A stretch of DNA of 64,000 bases. It comes from Agapetus fuscipes (lineage: Eukaryota > Arthropoda > Insecta > Trichoptera > Glossosomatidae). The translations under genes were made by a program, and so were the position numbers. Shown here piece after piece: positions 41,761 through 51,339 of this stretch. Where the stretch lies: NCBI GenBank assembly GCA_951799405.1, contig OX637350.1, forward strand, positions 1,101,852 through 1,165,851, given 5' to 3'. The notes beneath the pieces are model-generated. The model saw only the letters and a list, made by a program, of their open reading frames with translations, did no database searches and was not told the origin of the DNA. The stretch's first letter is position 1, and every line of letters begins with the position of its first letter.

Positions 41761-42229
41761 ATGTATTGATATGTCACTATCTGGTAATAAAGACCCAGTT
41801 TACCTCTCACATATAATCCTTGAAAAAACCCGACGCGCTGATTGGCCGGTGTTCGGCGACGCACCGGGCAGATCAATCCTTAGCTGTTATAATTAAAGTG
41901 TATTATTCTATTGTCTTATCGAAAATTGTCTGAATTGTAAATGCAAAAACATATCAAAAAGAAAAGTAAGCCGTATCAGTCGAAGTCACTAGAATTCTTT
42001 TTGCAAGAGTAGATGAAACAATGGCAAATATTGTGTTCTGGAATTCTCTGTCCGGGCAGACAGCGTCAGAGGAACAAGACGAGGAGTGAAGCCTGGGTGA
42101 GAAGATGGCAGAAGGGGTGGTGGGGGATTAGAGGAGGGGGAGGCACACCCTCGTGATATGGGAGGGGAGAGGCTTGGAGCAAGCATTAGTCCAAACAGGG
42201 AGAAGAAAGAAAAATAACAGCTACCACAT
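41761..42229. other. Unassigned, with CCAAT/TATA-like signals and G-runs
   Basis: 'gcgctgattggccgg' (inverted CCAAT) at about 41837 lies ~40 bp before 'gttataattaaag'. A purine-rich stretch with several G4-G5 runs lies at 42110-42175. An 87-codon minus-strand ORF crosses the G-rich part and is low complexity. Promoter function is only a possibility. Confidence 0.3.
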
Positions 42230-42362
42230 CTAAATCTAAATCTAAGCTGCAAAGATATACATCATTTAAGATTCATATTAAACGCATTCCCACAAGTAGA
42301 CATGTATAACATGTGGACTTACAATATAAAAACCCAATCTCAAATGAGCATAAGCCCTGCAA
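42230..42362 (-). mobile_element. LINE-A 3' end, truncated
   Basis: Minus strand, 6-bp tail unit, cut after 'gccctgcaactcttg' and joined to a (GATT)n-type tail of the next element. Confidence 0.8.
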
Positions 42363-42535
42363 CTCTTGATTGATTGATTGATTACGGATGATTTATTTCC
42401 TGTGGCACCATTTAATGGTCCAGGAACATCTCAAGGGCGCCATGGCTTCTCAGTGTCTTCAGTCCCTTTCTGAAGGTGGTGGTAGGCTGATTCGCGCGAA
42501 CACCGACGGGCAAATTGTTCCAGGCAACCGACCCA
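42363..42535 (-). pseudogene. LINE-C reverse transcriptase C-terminus
   Basis: Minus-strand equivalent of 12700-12985: tail ('gattgattgattgattac'), UTR, then coding for the W-N-x-L-P end region ('caaattgttccaggcaacc'). Confidence 0.75.
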
Positions 42536-42554
42536 AATTTTATGTATTCGCTTT

Positions 42555-42815
42555 ATTGGGTTTCCCATGTGGCGAGTGGAACGTATTTATTTTGAAAAGA
42601 ATGGAGGCCGGCCTTACGCCAACCACTTCAGTTAAAGTGAGGGTTTCCCAGCTCCCGAGGGGGCTGGTACTCATTTCTTTTGAAGGTCTGTATTTTATTT
42701 TGGGGGTTGAGATAAACACCGAAACGGGAAATCATTTCTGATACCCTCGGTTGGATTCAAACCCGAGCTCACGGCATGAAATGCAAGCGCTCTACGAACT
42801 GAACTATAGACCGGA
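42555..42815 (-). mobile_element. SINE1, nearly full length
   Basis: Minus strand from 'cccatgtggcgagtggaacg' to the tRNA-like head 'tctacgaactgaactatag'. The last ~40 bp of the 3' end are missing. Confidence 0.85.
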
Positions 42816-42879
42816 CTATTTAGTTTTTAATCGTTTTCTCTTTGATATCTTAGACGCGAGGAGTAAGGAATGCTTCCAA

Positions 42880-43215
42880 AACTCTGGGGGAGAGAATAGT
42901 CACGGCTAAAAAGACACAACAGCAGCGGCGGTCGCAAGGGGGTAGAGTAAAGGGGAGCATAAGGGGGGCGCCATAAAGGTGCGTAATGGGCGTCCACTCG
43001 GAGGAGTCGGTGGCGCACTCTAGGCGGCATCGATTAGCGGCGAGGGGGCGGAAAAGTGGGCGGAAGAATGCGCCCCCCAAAACCTCCCCCACTCGGATCA
43101 ATCTCGCGGGACCTGCCGAAGTCTATTCAAATTGCTCAGCAACGCTCGGAGCGACATCGCGACGCTCGGAACGAAGCAAATCCTGGAAAGTTTCACCAAA
43201 AAATGCATAGAAATC
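42880..43215. promoter_or_regulatory. GC/CpG-rich block
   Basis: GC-rich compared with flanks, with 'gaggagtcggtggcgcact', GC-box-like 'agggggcggaaaagtgggcg' and two near copies of 'gacgctcgga'/'acgctcggagcgac'. Overlapping ORFs on both strands are not convincing. Together with the next feature it may mark a promoter; direction unknown. Confidence 0.35.
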
Positions 43216-43229
43216 TATACTGGCAACAG

Positions 43230-43500
43230 AGTTGCTGTATTTTTTTTTAATAAACGCGATGTTTGAGTGTGAAGGTGATTTTTTAAACTTGAGGTACAGG
43301 AAATCAGGACGGACCCATTGTGCACCGAGAATAACATATTTGCTTTTGAAAACACATTTAAGTACACGCGATTTCATTCTGAAACATGTTTTCAATGAAT
43401 ATTTAGACGACGTATTTGCATACATATGTAAAAGATCTTCAAATGGGAACACGATAAAAAAATCGTTTTACTTACCTAATCATTTTCTTTTTTGTGTGAG
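43230..43500. other. ORF-containing stretch of unknown identity
   Basis: A 90-codon + ORF (from 43232) and a 109-codon minus ORF overlap. Neither has a motif I recognise, and no flanking splice consensus stands out. Confidence 0.2.
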
Positions 43501-43524
43501 ATAAGAATTTACAATTGTATCAGC

Positions 43525-43700
43525 GCAACGCAGCGTCTTGACGTCGCGAAAGCATGTTTTGAATTGATGGTTAAAAGCTGCCGCATCTGCTTTTATACTG
43601 TTTTACGCCGCTAGATTTCTCGTTTGCTCCTGCCAACCAATCAGAGTGCGCTAAACTGTGAACCTCAGCGGATAGCGACATTCGTCAGTAATAGTGCGCT
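43525..43700. promoter_or_regulatory. CRE and CCAAT promoter-like cluster
   Basis: A CRE-like TGACGTC at 43539-43545 and a canonical CCAATCAG (NF-Y type) at 43637-43644 lie 90 bp apart in a moderately GC-rich segment. No TATA box is obvious. Confidence 0.3.
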
Positions 43701-44560
43701 TTGGCAACAATGTGAATCAGGGTTTAAAAAACGGATATATACTTAATTGACATAAAACTTAGTCGACATTAATTAAAGTAGGTATATTTGTGATCGATAT
43801 CAAAAATTTCAATCTCATTTCCAAACAATCTAGTTATAAATTTATTGCCTCATTTTAAAAACTAGAAAAATCAAACGTTAAATTATTCAATCGCCGAAAA
43901 TTAGGCTTCACAGAATATCAATAAATTACCAGATTATCGGCGGACGGATATTGGAAACTAATTATGCAAAATTATCAAAATATTTCGCATGAAAAAATGT
44001 ATAAGCGCTCTGAACGATAACAAATAAATACAGATACTTTATTGATATATTTATGTGACGTTGTTTATTGCAACGCTGGTATTTGAGTTAATTTCACAAA
44101 AATATCGTCCCCTCCGACGTAGAGTATCGTATCTTCAAAAGCACGATTACTCACCGTTTAGAGTTTTCTTTAATTTCCCTTTTAGCCCAGCCATCATTGC
44201 GCAAGAAGTGCCCAATACCTCTAAATATGTCTTCCCTTTGTTCTATCCGTGTATATTCCTTTATTTTACTCGGCATTCATCACTCTCTTCATGCGTATTC
44301 TTCCCTTTTCTCACTCTGCATTTTCCAGTCACTTGCAATCTCGTTTATTACCAATCCAATTTTTCTTTGTTTTTCCCCTTCCATGATCACCTTTGACATC
44401 CTCTTTCTTTGAGTGCCACTTCGAACGAAGATCATTATGATTATTCTTACTTAAGATGCTGCAGATTTAACTATAAATTTGATGTTTTTGTTAGACCATT
44501 CAACTCTGATGTCCTTCGGCGTCCTTGAGTTCTTCTCCCTCAATCTTTCATTATATGTAA
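43701..44560. other. Unassigned sequence with a 113-codon ORF
   Basis: AT-rich. The + ORF at 44055-44396 is Phe/Ser/Leu-rich and follows a pyrimidine-rich strand bias, so it looks like a chance ORF. The complement of 44200-44400 has 'aagtgactggaaaatgcaga'-like sequence reminiscent of a degraded LINE, not secure. Confidence 0.25.
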
Positions 44561-44561
44561 G

Positions 44562-44790
44562 ATGGTGAAGGCGGTTTTTCTCATTTCATACCTTGACAAT
44601 GTCACTCCTGTTTCAGGGAAGGTCGGAAAGAGCTACATGGCTTATCTTCATTTGAGATTCGGTTTTTATAGCGTAGGTCCACCCGCGGCATGTGTAAGCG
44701 CAAACTTATACATGTCTGCTTATGATAATGCATGTAATATGAAGCTTAAATGTGATAAATCTTTGCAATTTTGATTACAGATGATGAAGC
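44562..44790 (+). mobile_element. LINE-A 3' UTR copy
   Basis: 'accttgacaatgtcactcct' to 'tttgcaattttgattacag'; lacks the first UTR block. Confidence 0.75.
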
Positions 44791-45480
44791 CATATATTCT
44801 ATTACGAATATATAGTTTTGTGTTATGGTTTGTTTGTGTTAAAGTCTGTGAAGTCTCTCTAAAAAAAATATATGTTAGGTAGGTACTTGTATAATTTGTA
44901 CTGTTGTAGTATTTGGTCGGATGGTCTAGTAAATTATCGCATGTACAAACTCGCAATGATTCGATAATGATCCTTATTTTTGCTATAAAATAAAGACCAA
45001 AGCTCCCTGTAGCGTGGCAGACAATCGGTCGTTGGATGGTGCAAGTATAAATGTATGTAAAGTAAATAGAAGATTAACATAGGTGTACATCGTAGGTAGT
45101 AATAGTTATTATAGCATTATGTCAAAAGTGGATTAATATACATAGGTGTGCACCGTAGGTAGCAATAATTATAGACCTAAGAAATCTAGAAATTAAATGA
45201 TCCTTTTGTAGTCTTGAACTTGGTAGAATGTACGCGAATGTGCTAGCAAAATTAGTCACTGGAAAGTACTGTCTGTGAAGTACATAAGGCGTAGAATTGA
45301 GTGCGCAAATAAAGTACAAATAAAGATCCTGAAAGAAGACCTGTATGTTTTATTTTAGAGACTTTTCGAACCAAAAACATTACAGTATCTAAAATAAATT
45401 GTGTAAAATCCACAAAAAATATTACGTAAATCGCCAACTTTTGGGTCACGAGTCTTTACTTTAAACGTGTTAATATTCAT
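44791..45480. other. Unassigned sequence
   Basis: An approximate repeat of 'acataggtgtacatcgtagg' at 45078 and 45140 is seen. AATAAAG signals near 45308 and 45323 suggest an old transcript end or LTR. No gene. Confidence 0.3.
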
Positions 45481-45484
45481 TCAG

Positions 45485-45682
45485 ACAAATTGTCAACGTA
45501 AATCTCAGAGTTTCGCTTTGTCGTCAATGTATATTCGATCGCCCAGCGTCTCGTCTAAGCGACTGTCATTTGAATACAATATCTCGGTTATGAATATTTA
45601 TTTGTTGTATACAAATGAGCGTTATTCACTTGTCCCTCGTGACGTTGATTCATCGTCAGGCGACGCTAATGCTCCCCTCCAG
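45485..45682 (+). CDS. Candidate internal coding exon, 66 codons
   Basis: Bounded by an acceptor (pyrimidine-rich 'taatattcattcag', AG at 45483-45484) and a consensus donor CAG|GTAAGG (donor at 45683). The 198 bp are open in one frame from edge to edge, phase 0 on both sides. The product is Ser/Arg-rich: it contains SPSVSSKRLSFEYNISV and ends SSSGDANAPLQ. Base composition is balanced against AT-rich flanks. The family is not recognised. It may belong to a gene whose intron holds the LINE-A copy immediately downstream. Confidence 0.4.
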
Positions 45683-45814
45683 GTAAGGCGGTCCTTAATT
45701 AACTACCAAACCAAGGTTGCTAATAACAATGTATGTGTTATGAAAGACTGTCATTCAATAGTCTATTTTATAAATTGTTGTTATAAAATGTTAAAAATGT
45801 TATAAATTGTAAGA

Positions 45815-46490
45815 GAAGAATGTGGTGCAAGAGAAAGTGTGAAAGTGAAGATTAAAAGAAGTTTGTTAAGATGGTTTGGGCATATGGAGAGAATGAATGA
45901 GGAAAGACTGACGAAGAAAGTATATGTTGGTAGAATAGATGGATGTCGTGGTAGAGGAAGACCGAGAAAGGTATGGATGGACCAAATATCCGAAATTGCG
46001 AATGAATGGAATATCCAGAGTCATAATAAAAGAAGAGCCTGTATGAAGAAAATTATGACTCTGGAGGAAATGAAAGAAGTATGTAAGGACAGAAAGAAAT
46101 GGCGGTTGATCTGTAATGTTGGCGGCTAGGGTTTATTAAATTGGAATTTGTTTTTATTTGTAAATGGATATTTTGTATTTGGATATTATTATTTAGTGAT
46201 GTATAAAATGTAATTTGTCGTGTGTGTGTGTTCCTTGACTTATAGGTTGGTATGCGGCTGACCACCCATGCTGTAAAAATGGTTCACTTTGCCAATGTCA
46301 CCCCTGTCTCAGGGAAGGACGGCAAGAGTTGCAGGGTGTATGTCCATTTGAGATTTGGTTTTTATGTTGTAGGTTTACATGAGGCATGTGCAAGCGCGAA
46401 CTTGTACGTGTCTGGTTGTGAGAATGCATGTAATGTGATTCTCCAATGTAACATATCTTTGCAACTTAGATTAGATTAGATTAGATTAGT
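45815..46490 (+). mobile_element. LINE-A, best-preserved copy (ORF2 end and 3' UTR)
   Basis: Coding from about 45818 to the stop at 46129 gives the C-terminal end of a LINE ORF2 protein: LLRWFGHMERMNEERLTKK, then RGRGRPRKVWMDQI and KDRKKWRLICNVGG at the terminus. This LRWFGH.../GRGRPR.../DR..WR pattern is the usual C-terminus of several insect LINE clades. The ~90-bp linker, the conserved 3' UTR from 46230 and a TTAGA-repeat tail (46465-46490) follow. It is 5'-truncated, so the reverse transcriptase catalytic core is absent. It defines the family. Confidence 0.92.
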
Positions 46491-46699
46491 TTCGTTTTGA
46501 TTTGGTTTTCATGCTCAAGTAATCTACTATCTCTCTAAATAGCTGAACTTCGGCCCCACAAAATAGATGTCACTTTCCGCCAAAATAGATAGATCTATGA
46601 TCTAAATACAGACAAAGAAGAAGAAGTTATTTTCGTCTATAAAACTATCAAATACAGAAGCTTATCTCAATTATGGGGAAAACGTTTAGAAGATCCAGC

Positions 46700-46895
46700 T
46701 TCGATGTATGTCACCCCTGTTTCAGGGAAGGACGGCAAGAGTTGCAGGGTGTATTTCCATTTGAGATTTGGTTTTTATGTTGTAGGTTCACGTGAGGCAT
46801 GTGCAAGCGCGAACTTGTACGTGTCTAGTTGTTGGAATGCATGTAATGTGAATCTCCAATGTAACATATCTTTGCAACTAAGATTAGATTAGATG
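46700..46895 (+). mobile_element. LINE-A 3' UTR, 5'-truncated
   Basis: Starts at 'tatgtcacccctgtttcagg' and is nearly identical to 46296-46480, 400 bp upstream. Confidence 0.9.
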
Positions 46896-46951
46896 AACCA
46901 CGGCAACAGATCCAGGAAAGAAACCATCAAATGTCAAACACTACTATTGTA

Positions 46952-47085
46952 ACTGTCCGGTCGATAGCTCAGTTAATAAAAATTCGAGAGTTCAGGTTGG
47001 AATCCCATTGAGGATGTCAGAATTGATTTCCCGTTTGGGTGTTTATTTCAAACTCAAAATAAAATACCGGAAAGGTTTTTTATAC
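46952..47085 (+). mobile_element. SINE1 fragment
   Basis: tRNA-like head with an internal deletion ('gtccggtcgatagctcagtt', 'caggttggaatccc') and the first body block. A short SINE2 tail I scrap ('acacaaaaacagtgctcgcc') follows at 47098-47130. Confidence 0.75.
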
Positions 47086-47284
47086 TCTTGAGGTATGATT
47101 CACACAAAAACAGTGCTCGCCGAATAAATCATCCTCAAAGAATATAATGACAATAAATATCGAGACTAGAGCCTACAAAGTCAGAACCAAGAACCGTCGT
47201 AAGACTTGAGAGAGAGAGTACAGCGGACTATAGCAGGGAAGACTATCAGCAATAGAGTCAGAAACTCTAAATTAAGAGAGACCA

Positions 47285-47518
47285 GTACCCTGAGTACGAG
47301 TTGCAAAACTTGAGTAAAGTTTACTGAAAGTATTAAAGCGTGGTTTTTCTCAAAATCTGCCGTTTTTGTTTGTTTGAACTTGATTTTCTTCATCCCTGTA
47401 ACTCTTTTGCTAAGACCATAAAGTGTAAGAAACCAAAACCGCAGATTTTGCGGAAAATTGCTCTTTAATACTTTCCGTAAACTTTACTTTTCAAGTTTTG
47501 CAACTCGTACTAAGGGTG
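47285..47518. mobile_element. MITE M4, copy 2
   Basis: Same terminal and internal sequences as 6476-6716 ('aaaatctgccgtttttgttt', 'gctaagaccataaagtgtaa'), about 90% alike by eye. Confidence 0.9.
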
Positions 47519-47574
47519 TTAGACAGAGGGCATCGTGAGATGGGGTAGAAAAAGGCGGCTGTATTGGAAGGATC

Positions 47575-47685
47575 ACGGCAAGATTTACTCAACCTTCACA
47601 AGAAATGAGTACCAGCTCCCTCGGAAACTGGGAACCCTAAAGAGGTTCGTGTAAGGCCAGCCCACTTACTTGTTAAAAAAAACAA
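47575..47685 (+). mobile_element. SINE1 body fragment
   Basis: 'atttactcaaccttcacaag', 'gagtaccagctccctcgg' and 'gtaaggccagcccacttac'. Confidence 0.65.
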
Positions 47686-47984
47686 TAAACAGCCTCGTTT
47701 TTTAGATTCATTTCACACTCAAATAAATAGAAGTAACTTGGGATTGTTAACAATGTTAACCTTTAGCACATTTGGTCATTGTATTTTGCGCCGTGCGGAG
47801 GCACACGGAGCAGGGATCTACAAGCTACCCTGATCCTAATTCATCCCACTACTATTGCCCCCCATCCCTTTCGGTCGGCCATAAATTAAAACACCCTTAA
47901 AACACAAAACATTTCGCGTCACACGCTCTCGAGATAGCGAGCCCCTCCGCCTTGCCCCCTCCCACCCCCTCACACATCACAGGG
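47686..47984. other. Unassigned, GC-richer patch
   Basis: 'gcgccgtgcggaggcacacg' and 'cacacgctctcgagatagcg' stand out; no gene recognised. Confidence 0.3.
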
Positions 47985-48490
47985 TAGCTGGGAGGTAGCT
48001 AGGGGGTAGCTAGAGGGTAAGTAATGCAACGCAACCAAGCTACACATATAGTGTAGCTTCGCGCTGCGTTATTCCCGAAGGGTTCGCATGTGGCGAGTGG
48101 AACCTATTTCTTTTTACAGGTAAGGGGGCCGGCCTTACGCCAACCACTTCAGTTGAAGTGGGGGCTTCCCAGCTCCCGAGAGGGCTGGTACTCATTTCTT
48201 GTGAAGGCTGAGTAAACCTTGCCGGTCTTTTTTTTTGGGGTTTGAAATAAACACCGAAACGGGAAATCATTTCTGACACCTTCGGTGGGATTCGAACCCG
48301 AGCTCACGGCATGTAATGCAAGCACTCTACCAACTGAGCTATCGACCGGACTAGGAGGTAACTAGACGGTAGCTAGAGGGTAGCTAGAGGGTAGCTAGAG
48401 GGTAGCTAGAGGGTAGCTAGAAGGTAGCTAGAGGTTAGCTAGAGGGTAGCTTGAGGTAACTAGAGGGTAGCTAGATGGTAGCTTAAAGGT
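47985..48490. repeat. GGTAGCTAGAG minisatellite split by SINE1
   Basis: Units of about 12 bp ('ggtagctagagg') at 47985-48022 and 48355-48490. They are separated by the SINE1 copy, which must have inserted into the array. Confidence 0.85.
48025..48355 (-). mobile_element. SINE1, full length
   Basis: Complete minus-strand copy: 3' end 'agctacacatatagtgtagc', head 'accaactgagctatcgacc' at the right. Confidence 0.92.
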
Positions 48491-48510
48491 AGTAGCGGCT
48501 CAAAAGTACA

Positions 48511-48565
48511 TTCCTTGATTAATAAATTGGTATGAGGCTGACCACCCATACTGTACAAAAATGTT
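48511..48565 (+). mobile_element. LINE-A 5' edge of UTR only
   Basis: 'gtatgaggctgaccacccat' plus about 20 bp on each side; the remainder is missing. Confidence 0.65.
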
Positions 48566-48667
48566 AAGGCTAAAAGATAGCTGGAGTCTTCATCTAGGAA
48601 TCCATAGGCTGATAAATAATCTTTCAGGCAAAACGCGGTAAGGAGTTGCGTTTCGCTTTTTCTAAGG

Positions 48668-48952
48668 GTGACGACACATGACAGATCGACACAGTGATAA
48701 AACGACACACGAAAGAATGACACATGACAGAACGACACATGACAGAACGACATAGTGACAAAACGACACATGATTAGACGACACATGACATAAGGTCACA
48801 TGACGTAACGTCACATGAAAAAACCTTACATGGCAGAACGACATGTGATGTTTTGTCAAAGTGATGTTTTTTCATGTGATGTACTGTCATTGTGTCGTTC
48901 TGTCATGTGTCGTTCTGTCATGTCTCGTTTTGTCACTGTGTCGTTCTGCCAT
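48668..48952. repeat. Foldback-like element FB3
   Basis: Left arm 48668-48840 of 14-17-bp units ('acacatgacagaacgac'). From 48843 to 48952 the same units occur in inverse orientation ('gtcgttctgtcatgtgtcgt'). Almost no hub. Same unit family as FB2. Confidence 0.8.
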
Positions 48953-49094
48953 GCAACCACAAGAAGCCGCCCCTGCTTCTTGGGCGGCAGTTCTTCGGAA
49001 AATCATAATATCCGCCCCGTTTGATTATGATTTGCCGGCGCTCTCTGACGGCATCGCCATGCAGGAATACAAACACGCTGTCGGTGAAATGTAG
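48951..49094 (+). CDS. Small ORF, 47 codons, unknown
   Basis: Starts at ATG 48951 right at the edge of FB3 (MQPQEAAPASWAAVLRKIII) and ends ALSDGIAMQEYKHAVGEM at a TAG. Codon use is balanced and GC-rich compared with the flanks. The frame is also open upstream into the array. It could be the last exon of something captured next to the foldback element, or chance. No motif recognised. Confidence 0.25.
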   Translation: MQPQEAAPASWAAVLRKIIISAPFDYDLPALSDGIAMQEYKHAVGEM

Positions 49095-49439
49095 AGACTC
49101 TATGTGATGCTCGCTCCTGAATAAATGAGGGCTCGGCTGCGAAGATTTTCATTCCGGCGAAAAACCCCATCCAGGGGCGAACATTCCACTCGCAATGTAT
49201 TCCAGATATGTGCTGTCAATGCTTGGCTGGAATTTTGTAGATTGTATTCCTTGACTTACAGGTTGATATGAGGCAAACTACCCATACTGTAAAAAATGGT
49301 TCACTTTGCCAATGTCACCCCTGTGTCTGGGAAGGTCGACAAAATTTGTAGGGCTAATGTTTATTTGAGGTTTGGGTTTTATTTTTAAGTACACATTCAG
49401 TATTTGTAAGCGCGAACTACACGTGTTTGTTTGTGGGCA

Positions 49440-49558
49440 GTCAACGACGTTAGCCATGTTGAAAGCACCGGTTCCCATAGATCACCGAAGTTAAGCAACA
49501 TTGGGCGCGGACAGTACTTGGATGGGTGACCGCTCAGGTACACCGCGTGTCGTTGGCA
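49440..49558 (+). pseudogene. 5S rRNA-like head of SINE2, copy 2
   Basis: Near-complete 5S-like sequence ('gatcaccgaagttaagcaac', 'acttggatgggtgaccgctc') with one added base near the start ('gttagccatgttg'). It runs without a gap into the tRNA-like head through 'gtcgttggcatcttggaccg'. Confidence 0.9.
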
Positions 49559-49873
49559 TCTTGGACCGGTCCGTAGTCCGTAGTGGCAACACTTCGGACT
49601 CGTAAATGGAAGGTTGTGGATTCGGATCCCGGCGGAGCACACAAAATATACCATTCATATTTCGAATGTGCTCTTCGCTGAGTTGAAAAATTCATAAATC
49701 TTTACCAAAGACCGGTCACTGAAAGGTCCATCCAACCTTACAACAACTGGGTCTTGCTTGAGAATTGGCGCTTTCTACAGCGACGACCAAGCTCGCAGAG
49801 GGCTCTTGAGGTGTGATACACACAAAAACAGCGCTCACCAAATAAATCATCCTAATATTATTATTATTATTAT
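49559..49873 (+). mobile_element. SINE2 tRNA part with tail I (young copy)
   Basis: Head 'gaccggtccgtagtccg', B-box region 'ggattcggatccc', complete body, tail I and a perfect ATT-repeat tail at 49858-49873. The intact tail and nested position indicate recent insertion. Confidence 0.92.
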
Positions 49874-50059
49874 GCATCTGAGAGCTTTAAATGAATATAT
49901 CCTTGCAACTTAGATTATAGTATAAAATCGATTCCTTAAAGGTTAAACTGAATAAGAGATTGGCATCGATAATCTAAGATGCAAAGGTATTGTTAGGTGT
50001 TCTACCCACACTATCATACATGTATAGATGAGCGTAGATACTTTAATTTCATAGTTCGT

Positions 50060-50252
50060 AACAGTGTATTACATTTAAGATTCATATTAAATGGATTCAC
50101 ATAAGCAGACACGTATAAGTTCGCGTTAATCAGCCGCACAGTGGACATACAAAATAAGAACTCAAATCTTAAATGAATATAAACACTGCATCTCTTGCAG
50201 ATCTTCTCTGAAACATGGATGACATTGGCAAAGTGAACCAAATGAGCATGAC
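50060..50252 (-). mobile_element. LINE-A 3' UTR copy
   Basis: Minus strand, older: 'agacacgtataagttcgcgt', 'gaaacatggatgacattgg'. Confidence 0.75.
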
Positions 50253-50292
50253 TGGAAAAACTCAGTTTTAACTTTTTTTGACAATTTTTTTG

Positions 50293-50505
50293 TGCTACTT
50301 GACTGATAGGTTATTATGAGGCTGTCCCCCGTGCAGTAAAAATTGGTTCACTTTTTCCAATGCCACTCCGGTTTGTGGGAAAGACAGCAGGAGTTGCAAG
50401 GTTTGTTTATTTGTATGCACACTTGCAGAATGCAGCCTGTCTGTGGGCATGTATTTAATATAAACCTTAATTTTTAACATATCTTTGCAGCTTAGATAAT
50501 ATAAT
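50293..50505 (+). mobile_element. LINE-A 3' UTR copy
   Basis: 'cttgactgataggttattat' to 'gcagcttagataatataatg'; older subfamily. Confidence 0.75.
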
Positions 50506-50744
50506 GTAGAGATGTACGGTGGAAATGAAGCATTTGAAAAGCATGACAGGTAAAACTCTTAAGGATAGAGTTAGGAATGAATGGGTGAAGAAAGAATGTA
50601 AGTTGAAAGAGGATGTGAAAGTTTAGGTACAAAATAATGTGATGAGATAGTCTAGTGTCCTCTTGAAAATGACGTGAGAAAGTCGAAAGTACTCGAGGTG
50701 AAATAAACACTCTGTTTTTTTTTCATATTTATAATTCCTCATAT

Positions 50745-50992
50745 ATAATAATCTATAATCTAAGTTGCAAGGATATATTCATTTAAAGCTCTCAGATGTA
50801 TGCCCACAAACCAACAAGTGTAGTTCGCGCTTACAAATGCTGAATGTGTACTTACAAATAAAATCCAAACCTCAAATGAACATAAGCCCCACAACTTTTG
50901 CCGACCTTCCCTGAAACAGGGGTGACATTGGCAAAGTGAACCATTTTTTACAGTATGGGTGGTCAGCCTCATACCAACCTATAAGTCAAGTC
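50745..50992 (-). mobile_element. LINE-A 3' UTR copy, young subfamily
   Basis: Minus strand, 7-bp tail unit ('taataatctataatctaagt'), very close to the inverse copy at 54012-54268. Confidence 0.9.
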
Positions 50993-50999
50993 ATATGAG

Positions 51000-51285
51000 A
51001 TACATATTTTGGGCATGTGGAAAGAATGAATGATGATAGACTAACCAAGTACATATACAGAGAAAAAAAGGTAAGGGACGACCGAGAAAAGTATGGAGTG
51101 ATCAGATCGAGGGGATTGTAAAAAAATGGGATATACAAAGTGTATGATGCATGAAGAAGGTGATGGGATATGAATGAATTGAAAGAGGTATGTAAGGATA
51201 CGAAGGAATGGAGGCATCTCTGCAGATGCTCTGGCTACCCCTAGCGGAACGGTGACAGAGCTACAGTTACAGTTACAGCGATGAT
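51000..51285 (+). mobile_element. LINE-B 3' end with ORF2 C-terminus
   Basis: 'ttttgggcatgtggaaagaa' (FGHVERM-like), 'gacgaccgagaaaagtatgg' (RPRKVW) and 'gaggcatctctgcagatgct', then UTR and ACAGTT-repeat tail ('ctacagttacagttacag'). The best LINE-B copy, frame broken. Confidence 0.8.
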
Positions 51286-51339
51286 AATTCAGACTTATTT
51301 CCACGCAACTTTGCAGGTTAACCTATCTGCGTTTGAAAG

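Larger units (their letters stand above)
49245..49925 (+). mobile_element. LINE-A 3' UTR interrupted by SINE2
   Basis: LINE-A runs 49245-49439, stops inside 'tgtttgtgggca', and resumes at 49874 with 'gcatctgagagctttaaatg' to the tail 'gcaacttagattatag'. The SINE2 between is therefore the later insertion. Confidence 0.9.

Noticed and set aside
44055..44396. 113-codon ORF with membrane-like composition
   Set aside because: The Phe/Leu/Ser content reflects strand pyrimidine bias; no signal or family pattern and no splice context.
45839..46129. Independent small basic gene
   Set aside because: It is the C-terminus of LINE-A ORF2, repeated with its 3' UTR at other loci.
46465..46490. Telomeric repeat (TTAGG)n
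   Set aside because: The unit is TTAGA and belongs to the LINE-A tail; units of 6 and 7 bp occur in other copies.
49440..49558. Genuine 5S rRNA gene
   Set aside because: It is fused to a tRNA-like SINE with the same linker as two other copies, lacks a T-run terminator at its 3' end, and has an inserted base.
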